From: CAWATG01 sp963785035
Lineage (GTDB): Bacteria > Actinomycetota > Acidimicrobiia > IMCC26256 > CAWATG01
Assembly: GCA_963785035.1 (NCBI GenBank)
Contig: CAWATG010000005.1
Location: 248,001-312,000, forward strand
DNA: 64,000 nt
Reading direction: 5' to 3'
Below, one piece after another: positions 27,427 to 36,401 of this stretch (positions are counted from its first letter, which is position 1; each line of letters starts with the position of its first letter). The translations under genes were made by a program, and so were the position numbers. The notes below the pieces were generated by a model, which made no database searches, was not told the DNA's origin, and saw only the letters and a list, made by a program, of their open reading frames with translations.

Positions 27427-28404
27427 CTAGAGCTCCTCGGCGAAGTTGCCCTCGACGCGACCGAAAAACGTCAGCGCACCGATGAGAATCCCGAACGAGA
27501 TCCCGAAGACCACCATCAAGTGCCAGACATACCACCAGTGGTTCGCGTCGGACGGCAGGACGGCGGTCACAGTCCGTACGCCGTCGATCACGGTGACAGA
27601 ATCGACCTTCCCGTAGATCGCGCGCTGAAACGCAAGTGCAACCCAGACAATGGGGTTCAACTTGTAGAGCGTTGCGACAATGTCGCCTCGCGTGGCGACC
27701 GTCATGTACGGATACACGATCGGCGTCATCCACAGCCACGCCAAGAGCGTGAGTTCAATGAGATGTTGCGTGTCGCGTAGGTAGACATTGATACCGGCCA
27801 ACAGGATCCCCAACGCTGCCGCAAAGACCAGCAGCGCGATGAGCGCGGGAATCAGGATCCACAGATAGCTGTAGGCAACCCCCCATCGAAACGCCAGCAG
27901 GGCAACCAGCATGACCACCGACTGCAGGCAGAAGTGCACGACACCGGCGCCTACCGAGGCAATCGGCAGGATCTCGCGCGGAAACGCAACCTTCTTGACG
28001 ATGCCCGCATTCGCGACCACTGAGCCAGTGGCGCCACCGATCGAGGCGCTGAAAAGATTCCAGAGCAACAAGCCCGACATCAGGAAGATCGGGAAGTGAT
28101 CGATGCCGTTGGGAAGAAACTTGGTGAAGACAAGCCAGTAGACGACGAGCGTCAGCGCCGGGTTGAGCATCGACCAGACGAAGCCGAGCACGCTGTTCTT
28201 GTAGCGAACCTTCAATTCCGTCCCGACGAGGCGGACCACCAACTCGCGAAAGCGCCAGAGCCGGACCAGGCGAGCGAAAGGCCCCAGGCGCTTGGAGATC
28301 ACAACCTCTTCACGGGTCTCGCCGGCCCGCTGCGCACCTGCGCGGGTCTCGCCCGCGAGCGACGTTCCCCCCGCAAGGGGAATGCCCGCCTCAGCCGGAC
28401 TCAT
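27427..28404 (-). CDS. wzm: Polysaccharide ABC exporter permease (Wzm, ABC-2 type)
   Basis: 325 residues with six predicted membrane segments. The ABC2_membrane-type core reads VRYKNSVLGFVWSMLNP near residue 65 and LLAWLWMTPIVYPY around 230. The first ~50 residues are hydrophilic with repeated AGET motifs, so a later start (e.g. before VVISKRLGPFARLV) is possible. It pairs with the Wzt ATPase five bases downstream to export an undecaprenyl-linked glycan made by the adjacent glycosyltransferases. It is the first gene of the minus-strand operon; the intergenic space upstream faces the divergent HNH gene. Confidence 0.9.
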   Translation of the reverse strand: MSPAEAGIPLAGGTSLAGETRAGAQRAGETREEVVISKRLGPFARLVRLWRFRELVVRLVGTELKVRYKNSVLGFVWSMLNPALTLVVYWLVFTKFLPNGIDHFPIFLMSGLLLWNLFSASIGGATGSVVANAGIVKKVAFPREILPIASVGAGVVHFCLQSVVMLVALLAFRWGVAYSYLWILIPALIALLVFAAALGILLAGINVYLRDTQHLIELTLLAWLWMTPIVYPYMTVATRGDIVATLYKLNPIVWVALAFQRAIYGKVDSVTVIDGVRTVTAVLPSDANHWWYVWHLMVVFGISFGILIGALTFFGRVEGNFAEEL

Positions 28405-28750
28405 CAGTGCTGGTTCCTCGCCATGTCGGTCGCCACGTGACCGGTCATAGTAGGTCCACCATCACTTGGGAATCGAAGACGCGTGGCGCAACGGCGTCGC
28501 GCACCTCAGCCCCACTGACCGTCGCGCCCGAAAGCGACCTAAAGACAGCCATGATCCGCACGGTCGACCCAGTGATTCGGCCGAGCGATGAGGATGATTC
28601 TGGTATCGCCGTCCTCGAACCCATCACGCTTGAGGTCATCCGCCAGCCCCTCTCACATCTCGGCGGTCGCGGCGAAGGAGCCCACCGCGATGTGGGGCAA
28701 ACCGGCGTGGGTGGCTGATAACCGTCACACCCTCCTGGGAGAATGGGGGT
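28405..28750. other. Intergenic region upstream of wzm and the HNH gene
   Basis: No intact gene is supported here. On the minus strand between 28539 and about 28724 a frame reads GLPHIAVGSFAATAEM, a stop, then EGLADDLKRDGFEDGDTRII and LIARPNHWVDRADHGCL before TAG. The composition is protein-like and it may be a gene relic, possibly left by insertion of the HNH gene, but I do not recognise the family. A wzm promoter and the HNH promoter must also lie here. None was identified with confidence. Confidence 0.3.
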
Positions 28751-29972
28751 ATGGATATCGGGGCCGTTCGGTCGTTGGCGCAGTTGGGCGAGCAGTTGCA
28801 TGACCTGGTGGGCGGCTTCGAAGCGGCGCTCTGTGATGGGCGTTTGGCCAAGGAGTACGTGGAGGCCTTCGCCCGGTTGGAGCGTCTCGCTGTCGCAGGC
28901 AAAACGTTGGCATTCGCTCAGGTTGACCGGACGCGCGCCTGGGCACACGGTGATGGTGCGTCGCGTTCGACTGCTGACTGGCTCGCAGCCCAGACCGGCA
29001 CGTCGCTTGGTGAAGCAATCCGCGAGACGAACACCGCACGGCGGGTTGATGGGCTTTCGGCGACGAAAGCGTTGTTGCGCGATGGGCGCTTGTCAGGCCA
29101 ACAGGCCTGCGAGATCGCCGATGCGGCAACCGATGCGCCCCACGCCGAAGAACGACTGTTGGCACTTTCACAATCAGCCACGTTCGAGGCGTTACGCAGG
29201 CAGGCCCGTCACGACAAAGCCGCGGCAGCCCAGGACCGTGAGCGTGCGGAGCGACAACATTCGTTGCGGCGAGCGCGTCGCTGGACCGACCGTGAAGGCA
29301 TGCGTTGTTACGGCATAGCCCTGACTCCCGGGCAGGCCGCGAGATTCGAACCGACCTGGGACCGGTACTGCAACCAAGTCGGTAACCAGGCACGAAAAGC
29401 AGGACTCAAAGACCCGGGCGACGCGTACGCCGCGGACGCGCTCGTACGCATGGCCGAAGCAACCCATGAAGACCGACCCGCCGGTGGCGGTACAAGTTCG
29501 GGTGTACGGGCGCATGCCCTGTTACGCATCGACGCCACAGCGTTGCATCGTGGGCACACCACCGCCGGTGAGACCTGCGAAATCGCCGGCATCGGACCCA
29601 TCGACGTCGCGTCCGCCAAGGCGCTCCTCGGTGATGCGGTTGTCGACATTGTCATCACTGACGGTGTCGATGTCCGGACCGTTGCGCACGCAGGACGGAC
29701 AGCCAACCGACACCAAAAAGCTGCGCTGCTCGCCAACTGGGAATGCGAAATCCGAGGCTGTTCCGCGACACGGAACCTCGAGATCGACCACATCGTTCCG
29801 TATGCCGAGAGCGGCATCACCGACCTCGAACACCTCGGACCCAAATGCCGATGGCATCACCACCTCAAAACCCACAAAGGCTGGCACGACAGCTCCACGA
29901 GGCCCAGACGGCAAACGAACACTCATCAACCCAAACCGGCCCGACCCAAACGGACCCGACCCACCCGGATGA
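28751..29972 (+). CDS. DUF222 / HNH endonuclease family protein (13E12-like; probable frameshift near the end)
   Basis: The N-terminal ~300 residues are a DUF222-type helical region (ARLERLAVAGKTLAFAQVDR). A C-terminal HNH nuclease motif follows: CEIRGCSATRNLEIDHIVPY, HLGPKCRWHHHLKTHKGW, with two Cys pairs and the central DH. Such genes are multi-copy and mobile-like in actinobacteria (REP13E12 family). As read, the frame runs to 30178 with an odd Arg/Thr/Pro tail and overlaps the next gene. A one-base shift near 29890 gives PRGPDGKRTLINPNRPDP and a stop at 29972, which fits the family better. It separates the exporter genes from the plus-strand glycosyltransferases. Confidence 0.8.
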
Positions 29973-30156
29973 CCCGCCGGTGCGGAACAGAGCGGGGCCA
30001 ACAGAGCAACCGGACCCGTATCCCGGCGCAGCGTCAATGGGCGCCGCCTCTGGCAAGACCGCACCGACATTCCTCTGCGTCTAGCCTGACCATCAGCGCG
30101 CTGACGATCCACGCGCTGACCAGCCAAGCGATTGCCCTGCAGCGAAGGAGCCCACC

Positions 30157-31293
30157 GTGCGCGTCGCCATCGACGTGACGCCGCTCGTCGGCCACCGCAC
30201 CGGCATCGGCCAAGCTGTCGAAGAGATCACCGCAACGCTCCCGACACTGAACGATGCTCCCGAACTCGTGCCGTACGCGCTCAGCCTGAGAGCACGCCGA
30301 CACCGAGCGACCCTGCCACCGAACACCCGTTTCCTCCCCATCCCCGCCCGCGTGCTCCTTCGAACATGGGGTCGTACCGACTGGCCGCGGCCAGACCGCT
30401 GGCTCCGCGGCGCCGACGTGGTACACGCCACGAACTATCTGGCTCCCCCGAGCCAACGGCCTACCGTCGTGAGCGTCTACGACTGCTCCTTCCTGCATTT
30501 TCCCGAGTCGTGTTCGGCAGACGTGCGCCGTTTCGAACCCGTCATTCGACGCTCCGCTCGCCGCGGCGCATGGATTCATACGAGCTCGGAATTCGTGGCC
30601 AACGAGATCCGCGAGTTCTTCGGCGATGATCTCGTCGACGCTTCCCGTGTCGTCGTCGTCCCGCTTGGCGTACCACCGCTGCGCATCACCTCGTCGGCGG
30701 CGTCCGCAACTCCACTCGACAGTCCAACTCGCTTCGACGGACGGTATGTCCTTGCGATCGGGACACTCGATCCACGCAAGAACCTCGATCATCTCGTGCG
30801 TGCCTTCGGCGCAATCGCCGAGACGGTTCCCGACCTTCGCCTCGTCCTCGCCGGCGCCGATGGGCTGGGACGGCCCGCAATCGACACCGAGCTCGCAGCA
30901 CTACCGCAACACATCGCGGCGAGAGTCGTGCTCACCGGCCCCGTCGACGACGAACAACGCGTCGCCCTGCTCACCCATGCATCCTTACTGGCGTACCCGT
31001 CGCTCTACGAGGGATTCGGCTTTCCCATCCTCGAAGGAATGGCGAGCGGCGTTCCCGTTGTCGCTTCCACCGCCGGCTCGATTCCCGAGGTCGCCGGTGA
31101 CGCTGCCCTTCTCGTCGACCCGCACGACGACAACGGTCTGAGCGCTGCACTGTCAAGCGTTCTCGGCGATGACGAGACCCGGCGTGACCTCATCGCCGCC
31201 GGACGGGCCCGCGCCGCGACCTACACGTGGAAGGCCACGGCATACGGACTGAACGCGCTCTACCATCTCGCCGCCGCGACCACCTCACGATGA
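30157..31293 (+). CDS. Glycosyltransferase family 4 protein
   Basis: 378 residues from GTG 30157 (VRVAIDVTPLVGHRTGIGQA). The glycine-rich acceptor loop RTGIGQAVEEI is at the start. The donor domain has VLAIGTLDPRKNLDHLVRAF and SLYEGFGFPILEGMASGVPV, with the E-x7-E motif complete, then VPVVASTAGSIPEVAGDAAL. It starts a plus-strand run of three similar GT4 genes with a shared plan, suggesting stepwise duplication. The upstream HNH gene may read into it. Sugar specificity is unknown, though a deoxyhexose-pathway gene follows. Confidence 0.9.
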   Translation: MRVAIDVTPLVGHRTGIGQAVEEITATLPTLNDAPELVPYALSLRARRHRATLPPNTRFLPIPARVLLRTWGRTDWPRPDRWLRGADVVHATNYLAPPSQRPTVVSVYDCSFLHFPESCSADVRRFEPVIRRSARRGAWIHTSSEFVANEIREFFGDDLVDASRVVVVPLGVPPLRITSSAASATPLDSPTRFDGRYVLAIGTLDPRKNLDHLVRAFGAIAETVPDLRLVLAGADGLGRPAIDTELAALPQHIAARVVLTGPVDDEQRVALLTHASLLAYPSLYEGFGFPILEGMASGVPVVASTAGSIPEVAGDAALLVDPHDDNGLSAALSSVLGDDETRRDLIAAGRARAATYTWKATAYGLNALYHLAAATTSR

Positions 31294-31322
31294 CCCCCTC
31301 ACGATGACCACCTCACGATGAT
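31281..31322 (+). repeat. Three tandem 14-bp repeats bridging two glycosyltransferase genes
   Basis: CACCTCACGATGAC, CCCCTCACGATGAC and CACCTCACGATGAT follow each other without gaps. The first contains the stop of the upstream gene, and the third contains the ATG of the downstream one. Each unit has an ATGA, so repeat expansion made two extra start/stop overlaps. Slippage here would change spacing and coupling between the genes. Confidence 0.85.
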
Positions 31323-32460
31323 CGATCCTCTGCACGTCGCCATCCACGTGGGCCAGTTGATCCAACCTGTCCCCGGAGGCATCGGTCGCTACATCCGCGA
31401 GCTGATACCCGCGCTCCAAACGGCCGGTGCAGAGATCTCGACCTTCGCCGCGGGCGACAGCGCCGGCACGCTTGCTCGCGACCTTCCCAACTTTCACGAC
31501 CTCGGGCGTCCCGCCGGGTCCTTGCGCTATGAGCTCTGGCACCGCCTCCGCCGGCCCCGGCTCCACATCGGCGACGGCGCCGACAATGACGTCGACATCG
31601 TGTTCGCTCCGAGCCTCGCAATACCACCATCGGGAACACACCCACTCGTCGTGACCATCCACGACGTCGCGACACTCCACTACCCGCAGCACTTCACCAA
31701 ACGCGGCGTGCGCTTCCATCGTCGCGGACTCGATCTGGCGCGCCGTCATGCCTCGGCGATCATCGTTCCATCAAACTTCGTCCGCACCGAACTGATCACA
31801 GCCGGGTTTTCACCCGAACAAATCCACCAGATTCCTCACGGGGTACGGATCGATCCAGCGCCGAGCGACGACACGATCAGCCGAGAACTGCACGGCGCCG
31901 GAGTCGACGGACCCTTCGTCCTATTCGTGGGAACCGTCGAACCACGCAAGGGCGTCACAACACTGATTCGCGCGACGCGTTCGGCACGCGTTGCCATACC
32001 CGAGCTGCAACTCGTCATCGCCGGGCCGCGCGGCTGGGGCACGATCGACGGCGTCGAGGACCTCGAAGAGCCCTGGATCCACGAACTTGGCCACGTCGAG
32101 GACACACGACTCGACGCGCTCTACCGTCGTGCCGTGCTGTGCGCGCTGCCATCGCGATATGAAGGCTTCGGCTTCCCGGTCATCGAGGCAATGGCGCGGG
32201 GCTGTCCCGTCGCGGTCGCCAACACAACCAGCCTGCCTGAAACCGCTGCGGGCGCAGGCCTGGTGATCGACGTCGATGACCACGAAGCTTGGGCCGAAGC
32301 AATCACCCGGGTCACACACGACACCACCTACGCGGAGAACCTCCGCAGCCTCGGCCTGGCCCGAGCTCGTGAACTCACCTGGAGCCGCACAGCCGCCGCA
32401 CACCTCGACGCCTTCCACGCGGCCTACCACGACGCATTCAGAGAGCGGCCGCGCCGATAA
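31318..32460 (+). CDS. Glycosyltransferase family 4 protein
   Basis: 380 residues starting MIDPLHVAIHVGQLIQPVPG, with the acceptor loop PGGIGRYIRELIPAL. Mid-region: VTIHDVATLHYPQHFTKRG. Donor domain: VLFVGTVEPRKGVTTLIRAT and SRYEGFGFPVIEAMARGCPV, with the E-x7-E signature, then VAVANTTSLPETAAGAGLVI. It is similar in plan to the genes on both sides (EPRKG..TL, YEGFGFP..EA). The ATG at 31318 is chosen because it lies in the last of three 14-bp repeats and gives a canonical N-terminus; two earlier in-repeat ATGs lead to immediate stops. Confidence 0.88.
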   Translation: MIDPLHVAIHVGQLIQPVPGGIGRYIRELIPALQTAGAEISTFAAGDSAGTLARDLPNFHDLGRPAGSLRYELWHRLRRPRLHIGDGADNDVDIVFAPSLAIPPSGTHPLVVTIHDVATLHYPQHFTKRGVRFHRRGLDLARRHASAIIVPSNFVRTELITAGFSPEQIHQIPHGVRIDPAPSDDTISRELHGAGVDGPFVLFVGTVEPRKGVTTLIRATRSARVAIPELQLVIAGPRGWGTIDGVEDLEEPWIHELGHVEDTRLDALYRRAVLCALPSRYEGFGFPVIEAMARGCPVAVANTTSLPETAAGAGLVIDVDDHEAWAEAITRVTHDTTYAENLRSLGLARARELTWSRTAAAHLDAFHAAYHDAFRERPRR

Positions 32461-32461
32461 C

Positions 32462-33598
32462 GTGACGCAAGTGCGCATCCTGCTCGACGTCACCGCCGTC
32501 CCCGATCGTCCGGTCGGAGCAGGCGTCTACACCGCTGCACTCGCCGGCGCCCTTGCGCAACGTCAGGACGTCGACCTCCACCTGCTCGCACGCATCAATG
32601 ACGGGGAGCGCTGGAGGACCATCGCGCCAACAGCCACGACACACCCGCACGCACCCACCCGGCGCGTCGGGCGACTCGCCTGGGAACAAGCGTCGGGACC
32701 CAAGCTGGCGCGTGCGATCGCGCCTGACGTCTGGCACGGCCCGCATTACACCCTGCCCCTGCGGCTCGCCGTACCCTCGGTGGTAACGGTGCACGACCTG
32801 ACCTTTTTCGATCACCCCGAATGGCACGAACGCTCCAAGGTGTTGTTCTTCCGGCGCATGATCCGTGCATCGACGCAGCGTGCAGATGCAATCGTGGCGG
32901 TCAGCCAACACACTGCGGACCGCATTGCCGCAGTGCTCAACCCGACCGCACCGGTGTTCGTCGCCGCACACGGTGTCGACCACGACCGATTCCATGCCAC
33001 GAACGTCGGGAATCCTGATGACCTCGCCATTCTGGCCGCCATCGGTATCGGACCGCCCTACTGCGCGTTCGCCGGCGTCTTCGAACCGCGGAAGGGACTC
33101 ACCACACTGGTCGAGGCATTCGCGCGGGCAAGCACCGCACACCCGGATCTCCGGCTCGTGCTTGCCGGCAGCGACGGGTGGGGCTCACGCGAACTCCTCG
33201 CGGCCATCGAACGAAGCGGCGCTGCCACGCGCATACTGCGCCCGGGCTACATACCCTCCGCAGCGTTGCCTGCATTGTTCCGTCAAGCCGAAGCGGTCGT
33301 ATACCCATCGCTCGAGGAAGGCTTCGGCCTTCCCGCTCTCGAAGCACTCGCATGTGGCGCTCCGTTGATCACCACAACCGGTTCGGCGATGGCCGAGTTC
33401 GTCGGCGACGCGGCATCGCTCATTGCGCCCGGCGACATCGACGCGCTGACCAAGGCGCTGAACGGCTTGCTCGACGACGAGGCGCTTTCGGCACGCCTTC
33501 GTCACGCCGGTCCCCCACAAGCCGGCGCCTTCACCTGGTCTGCATCAGCCGAGATCCACATGGACGCATATCGGCGCGCCGCAGGAAAGCCCGAATGA
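32462..33598 (+). CDS. Glycosyltransferase family 4 protein
   Basis: 378 residues from GTG 32462 (VTQVRILLDVTAVPDRPVGA), one base after the previous stop. Acceptor loop VGAGVYTAALAGAL; mid-region VVTVHDLTFFDHPEWHERSK; donor domain CAFAGVFEPRKGLTTLVEAF and SLEEGFGLPALEALACGAPL. It closes the trio of related GT4 genes. Its stop overlaps the start of the sugar-nucleotide reductase gene (ATGA), so the sugar made by that enzyme may be the one transferred here; that is inference from position. Confidence 0.9.
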   Translation: MTQVRILLDVTAVPDRPVGAGVYTAALAGALAQRQDVDLHLLARINDGERWRTIAPTATTHPHAPTRRVGRLAWEQASGPKLARAIAPDVWHGPHYTLPLRLAVPSVVTVHDLTFFDHPEWHERSKVLFFRRMIRASTQRADAIVAVSQHTADRIAAVLNPTAPVFVAAHGVDHDRFHATNVGNPDDLAILAAIGIGPPYCAFAGVFEPRKGLTTLVEAFARASTAHPDLRLVLAGSDGWGSRELLAAIERSGAATRILRPGYIPSAALPALFRQAEAVVYPSLEEGFGLPALEALACGAPLITTTGSAMAEFVGDAASLIAPGDIDALTKALNGLLDDEALSARLRHAGPPQAGAFTWSASAEIHMDAYRRAAGKPE

Positions 33599-34494
33599 GA
33601 GCCGCAATCACGGGATCAACCGGCTTCGTCGGCGCATTCCTCGCAGCGCACCTCATCGACGAAGGCGACGACGTCATTCGTCTCTCGCGCCGCAATGGAT
33701 TCGAACTCGGCGACGCGAAGTCAGTACGCACCAGCATCGAGGACTCCGCTCCCGACGTCATCTATCACCTCGCTGCATTGACCAATGTGGCCGAGTCGTG
33801 GGCCGATCCCGCGCTCACCACGCGCGTGAACGTTGAAGGCACACGCAATCTGCTCGACGCAGCACTGCGCTCAAAGGTTTCGCGTGTGATCATCGTCGGT
33901 AGCGCCGAGCAGTACGGATCCGTCGATCCTTCCGACCTGCCGTTGCGGGAGGATGCTCCGATGCGGCCGATCACCCCCTATGGCGAATCGAAGGTCGCGG
34001 CTGAACAGCTCGCCGTCGATGCTTTTACCGAGGACGGTCTTCCGACACTGTGCGTGCGCCCGTTCTCCCACACCGGTCCGGGCCAGACAGATCGCTTTGT
34101 GGTACCCGCGTTGACCAAGCGCATCATCGACGCGACACATCACGCAACCCCTGAGATCAAGGTCGGCTCGCTCGATCCCGTGCGCGACATCCTCGACGTG
34201 CGTGACGTGGTACGCGCCTACCGTTTGCTCGCCCTCACCGGCGTTCCGGGCGAGGCATACAACGTTTGCTCAGGGATGGGAGTAACGATCCGGGCAATTG
34301 CCGAGCGGCTCCTCACCCTCGCGCACAGTGGGGCGCAACTCGTCGTCGACCCCGAACTGGTTCGCCCAATCGAAGTCCCCGTGCTCATCGGTGACGGTTC
34401 CAAGATACGTGCGGTGACCGGCTGGGCTCCGCTCATCTCACTCGACGAGACGCTGAGGGACCTCATCGCCCACGGCACACGCACGGCGCCGTGA
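33595..34494 (+). CDS. NAD(P)-dependent sugar-nucleotide epimerase/reductase, likely GDP-6-deoxy-D-mannose reductase type
   Basis: 299 residues, extended SDR fold. The Rossmann motif is GSTGFVGAFLAAHL at residues ~7-20. The catalytic region is GSAEQYG followed by TPYGESKVAAEQ (Tyr/Lys). Short length, GSAEQYG and VRPFSHTGPGQ resemble RMD-type reductases that convert GDP-4-keto-6-deoxymannose to GDP-D-rhamnose, usually beside a GDP-mannose dehydratase (gmd), which is not in this window. A 4,6-dehydratase or other epimerase role cannot be excluded. It is coupled to the upstream GT4 gene by ATGA and is convergent with the next gene, 4 bases away. Confidence 0.8.
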   Translation: MRAAITGSTGFVGAFLAAHLIDEGDDVIRLSRRNGFELGDAKSVRTSIEDSAPDVIYHLAALTNVAESWADPALTTRVNVEGTRNLLDAALRSKVSRVIIVGSAEQYGSVDPSDLPLREDAPMRPITPYGESKVAAEQLAVDAFTEDGLPTLCVRPFSHTGPGQTDRFVVPALTKRIIDATHHATPEIKVGSLDPVRDILDVRDVVRAYRLLALTGVPGEAYNVCSGMGVTIRAIAERLLTLAHSGAQLVVDPELVRPIEVPVLIGDGSKIRAVTGWAPLISLDETLRDLIAHGTRTAP

Positions 34495-34498
34495 TTAC

Positions 34499-35563
34499 CT
34501 AGGGCACGCGCACGTCGCTGTGATCGCCGATGTGCATTCGCAGGGCGCGGGGTTGCTCCTCGGAGTGCGTCACACGCGCACCGCGCCCGATGAGGCTGTC
34601 GGTGATCCGTGCCACGCCCTCGATCGTCGAGTCTTCGAGAAGAACCGAGTGCTCGATCTCTGCCTTGACGAGACGCACGCGCGGACCGATCGACGTGAAC
34701 GGTCCCACGAAGGATTCCTCGATGTGCGCTCCCTCGCCGATCACCACTGGCCCACGGATCGTGCTCCTGATGACCGTTGCGCCTTCGGAAATCACCACCT
34801 TGCCCACAACGCGTGACTCCTCGTCGACGGATCCGCGAACGTCACGTTCGATCTCATCGATCACAATGCGGTTTGCCTCGAGCAGGTCGAGCAACTTGCC
34901 GGTGTCGACCCATGGCGTGGTCAACACGTGCGGCAGCACCGTCGAGCCCTGGTCCATCAACCACTGAATCGCGTCCGTAATCTCGTATTCGCCACGCCCC
35001 GAAGGTGCGATCGCTCGAACGGCCTCGTGGATCTTCGGCTCGAACAGATACACCCCCACGAGCGCCAGGTCGCTCGGTGGATCAGCAGGCTTCTCGACAA
35101 GACGCACCAACGTGCCATCACTGGCCAGCTCTGCGACACCGAACTGCGACGGGTTCTCGACCTTGGTGAGCAACACCATCGCATCGGGACCGGCCGCGTT
35201 GAACTGCTCAACGAAGGCCGTAATGCCGCCGACGACGAGGTTGTCGCCGAGATACATCACAAAAGCCTCATCGCCCAGGAAATCCGCCGCGATCATCACA
35301 GCGTGCGCAAGACCTCTCGGAGCGTCCTGACGCAGGTACGTCACCTCGAGACCGAACTGGCTGCCATCACCGACAGCGGCCTCGATGTCGGCGGCGGTGT
35401 CGCCGACGACAATGCCGACCTCCCGAATCCCGGCAGCGGCGATCGCTTCAAGGCCGAAAAACAGGATCGGCTTGTTACACAACGGCACAAGCTGCTTGGC
35501 ACTTGTATAGGTGATGGGACGCAGACGAGTTCCTGCGCCGCCTGCCAGTACGAGAGCTTTCAT
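34499..35563 (-). CDS. rmlA: Glucose-1-phosphate thymidylyltransferase, long form (RmlA/StrD-like)
   Basis: 354 residues. The nucleotidyltransferase domain starts MKALVLAGGAGTRLRPITYT, with the sugar-binding SAKQLVPLCNKPI and the metal-site MYLGDNLV (~104). After residue ~240 hexapeptide left-handed beta-helix repeats follow (SEGATVIRSTIRGPVVIGEG), as in the long-form enzymes of antibiotic-sugar and surface-sugar pathways. It makes dTDP-glucose for deoxysugars. No rmlB/C/D is present in the window, so the downstream pathway lies elsewhere. It ends the polysaccharide locus, convergent with the reductase gene. Confidence 0.87.
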   Translation of the reverse strand: MKALVLAGGAGTRLRPITYTSAKQLVPLCNKPILFFGLEAIAAAGIREVGIVVGDTAADIEAAVGDGSQFGLEVTYLRQDAPRGLAHAVMIAADFLGDEAFVMYLGDNLVVGGITAFVEQFNAAGPDAMVLLTKVENPSQFGVAELASDGTLVRLVEKPADPPSDLALVGVYLFEPKIHEAVRAIAPSGRGEYEITDAIQWLMDQGSTVLPHVLTTPWVDTGKLLDLLEANRIVIDEIERDVRGSVDEESRVVGKVVISEGATVIRSTIRGPVVIGEGAHIEESFVGPFTSIGPRVRLVKAEIEHSVLLEDSTIEGVARITDSLIGRGARVTHSEEQPRALRMHIGDHSDVRVP

Positions 35564-35630
35564 GGCGCGAGACGGTAGCCGACAGCTTTACCAGTGAATT
35601 CCACGCAGCGGCCAGCGCTGGGCCCGGCGG

Positions 35631-36401
35631 CTAATAGACCTGACGATCGAGCCAACCGAGCAGTGCCGCGATGGCGCGCGGTTCGTGACGCAGACGGTGT
35701 CCGGCCTTGTAGACCATGTGCATTTCGGCAGCCGGCCCACCGGCATCGGCAAGACGGCGAGCATCCGCCAGCGGCACGACCTCGTCATCGGAGCCGTGCA
35801 ACACGAGCAGAGGACGCCCCGAAAGTCGACCCGCGTCGGCAACCGGATCGAGGTCGGCGACCTTCTTCGCCCAGCGAGAGACATCTGGCGGGAAGTTCGG
35901 ATCGTTGGCCATTCCAACACGGCGCACGTGACGCAGGAAGAGCCCGGGATCCCGAACCCAGTCCTTGAAGGAGCAGTACGCGTTGAGAACAGCCACACCG
36001 CGCACTCTCGGGTCCGTCGCCGCGCGCGTCAGCGCGAGCGAACCTCCCATGCCCGCACCAACCAGCCACACGCCCACGACGTCGCTGCGATCGCACAGGG
36101 CGTCGATTGCAGCGCCGATATCGGCAAGCCACCCCTCGACCGAGAAACAGCCTTCGGAGCCACCCGAGCCACGAAAGTTGAACGCCAAAGCGAACCAGCC
36201 GCACTCCTTGGCGATGCGATCGGCCAACTCGGGAAAGGTGGCGCCGGAGATCGCTGCGCCCCGAGGGCTGCTCGGGAATCCATGGCACAGGACGACGCCC
36301 GGCGCGTTGGTCACGCCCGTTGGTCTGGCAAGGTGCGCGCTGAGCTTGAGGTCATCCGAAAGGATTGCGTCGTCCACGGCGCCATTATCCTTCCATTCCA
36401 T
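35631..36401 (-). CDS. Alpha/beta hydrolase
   Basis: 256 residues from ATG 36401 (MEWKDNGAVDDAILSDDLKL). Features: GVVLCHGFPSSPRG (oxyanion region), LAFNFRGSGGSEG, then GVWLVGAGMGGSLALT in place of the usual G-x-S-x-G, where the nucleophile position reads Gly-Ala-Gly. A late Asp (LLVLHGSDDEVVPLADARR) and a final His (YKAGHRLRHEP) are present. With no serine at the elbow the classical nucleophile is missing, so it may not be a standard serine hydrolase. Its start codon overlaps that of the divergent DUF1802 gene. Substrate unknown. Confidence 0.75.
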   Translation of the reverse strand: MEWKDNGAVDDAILSDDLKLSAHLARPTGVTNAPGVVLCHGFPSSPRGAAISGATFPELADRIAKECGWFALAFNFRGSGGSEGCFSVEGWLADIGAAIDALCDRSDVVGVWLVGAGMGGSLALTRAATDPRVRGVAVLNAYCSFKDWVRDPGLFLRHVRRVGMANDPNFPPDVSRWAKKVADLDPVADAGRLSGRPLLVLHGSDDEVVPLADARRLADAGGPAAEMHMVYKAGHRLRHEPRAIAALLGWLDRQVY

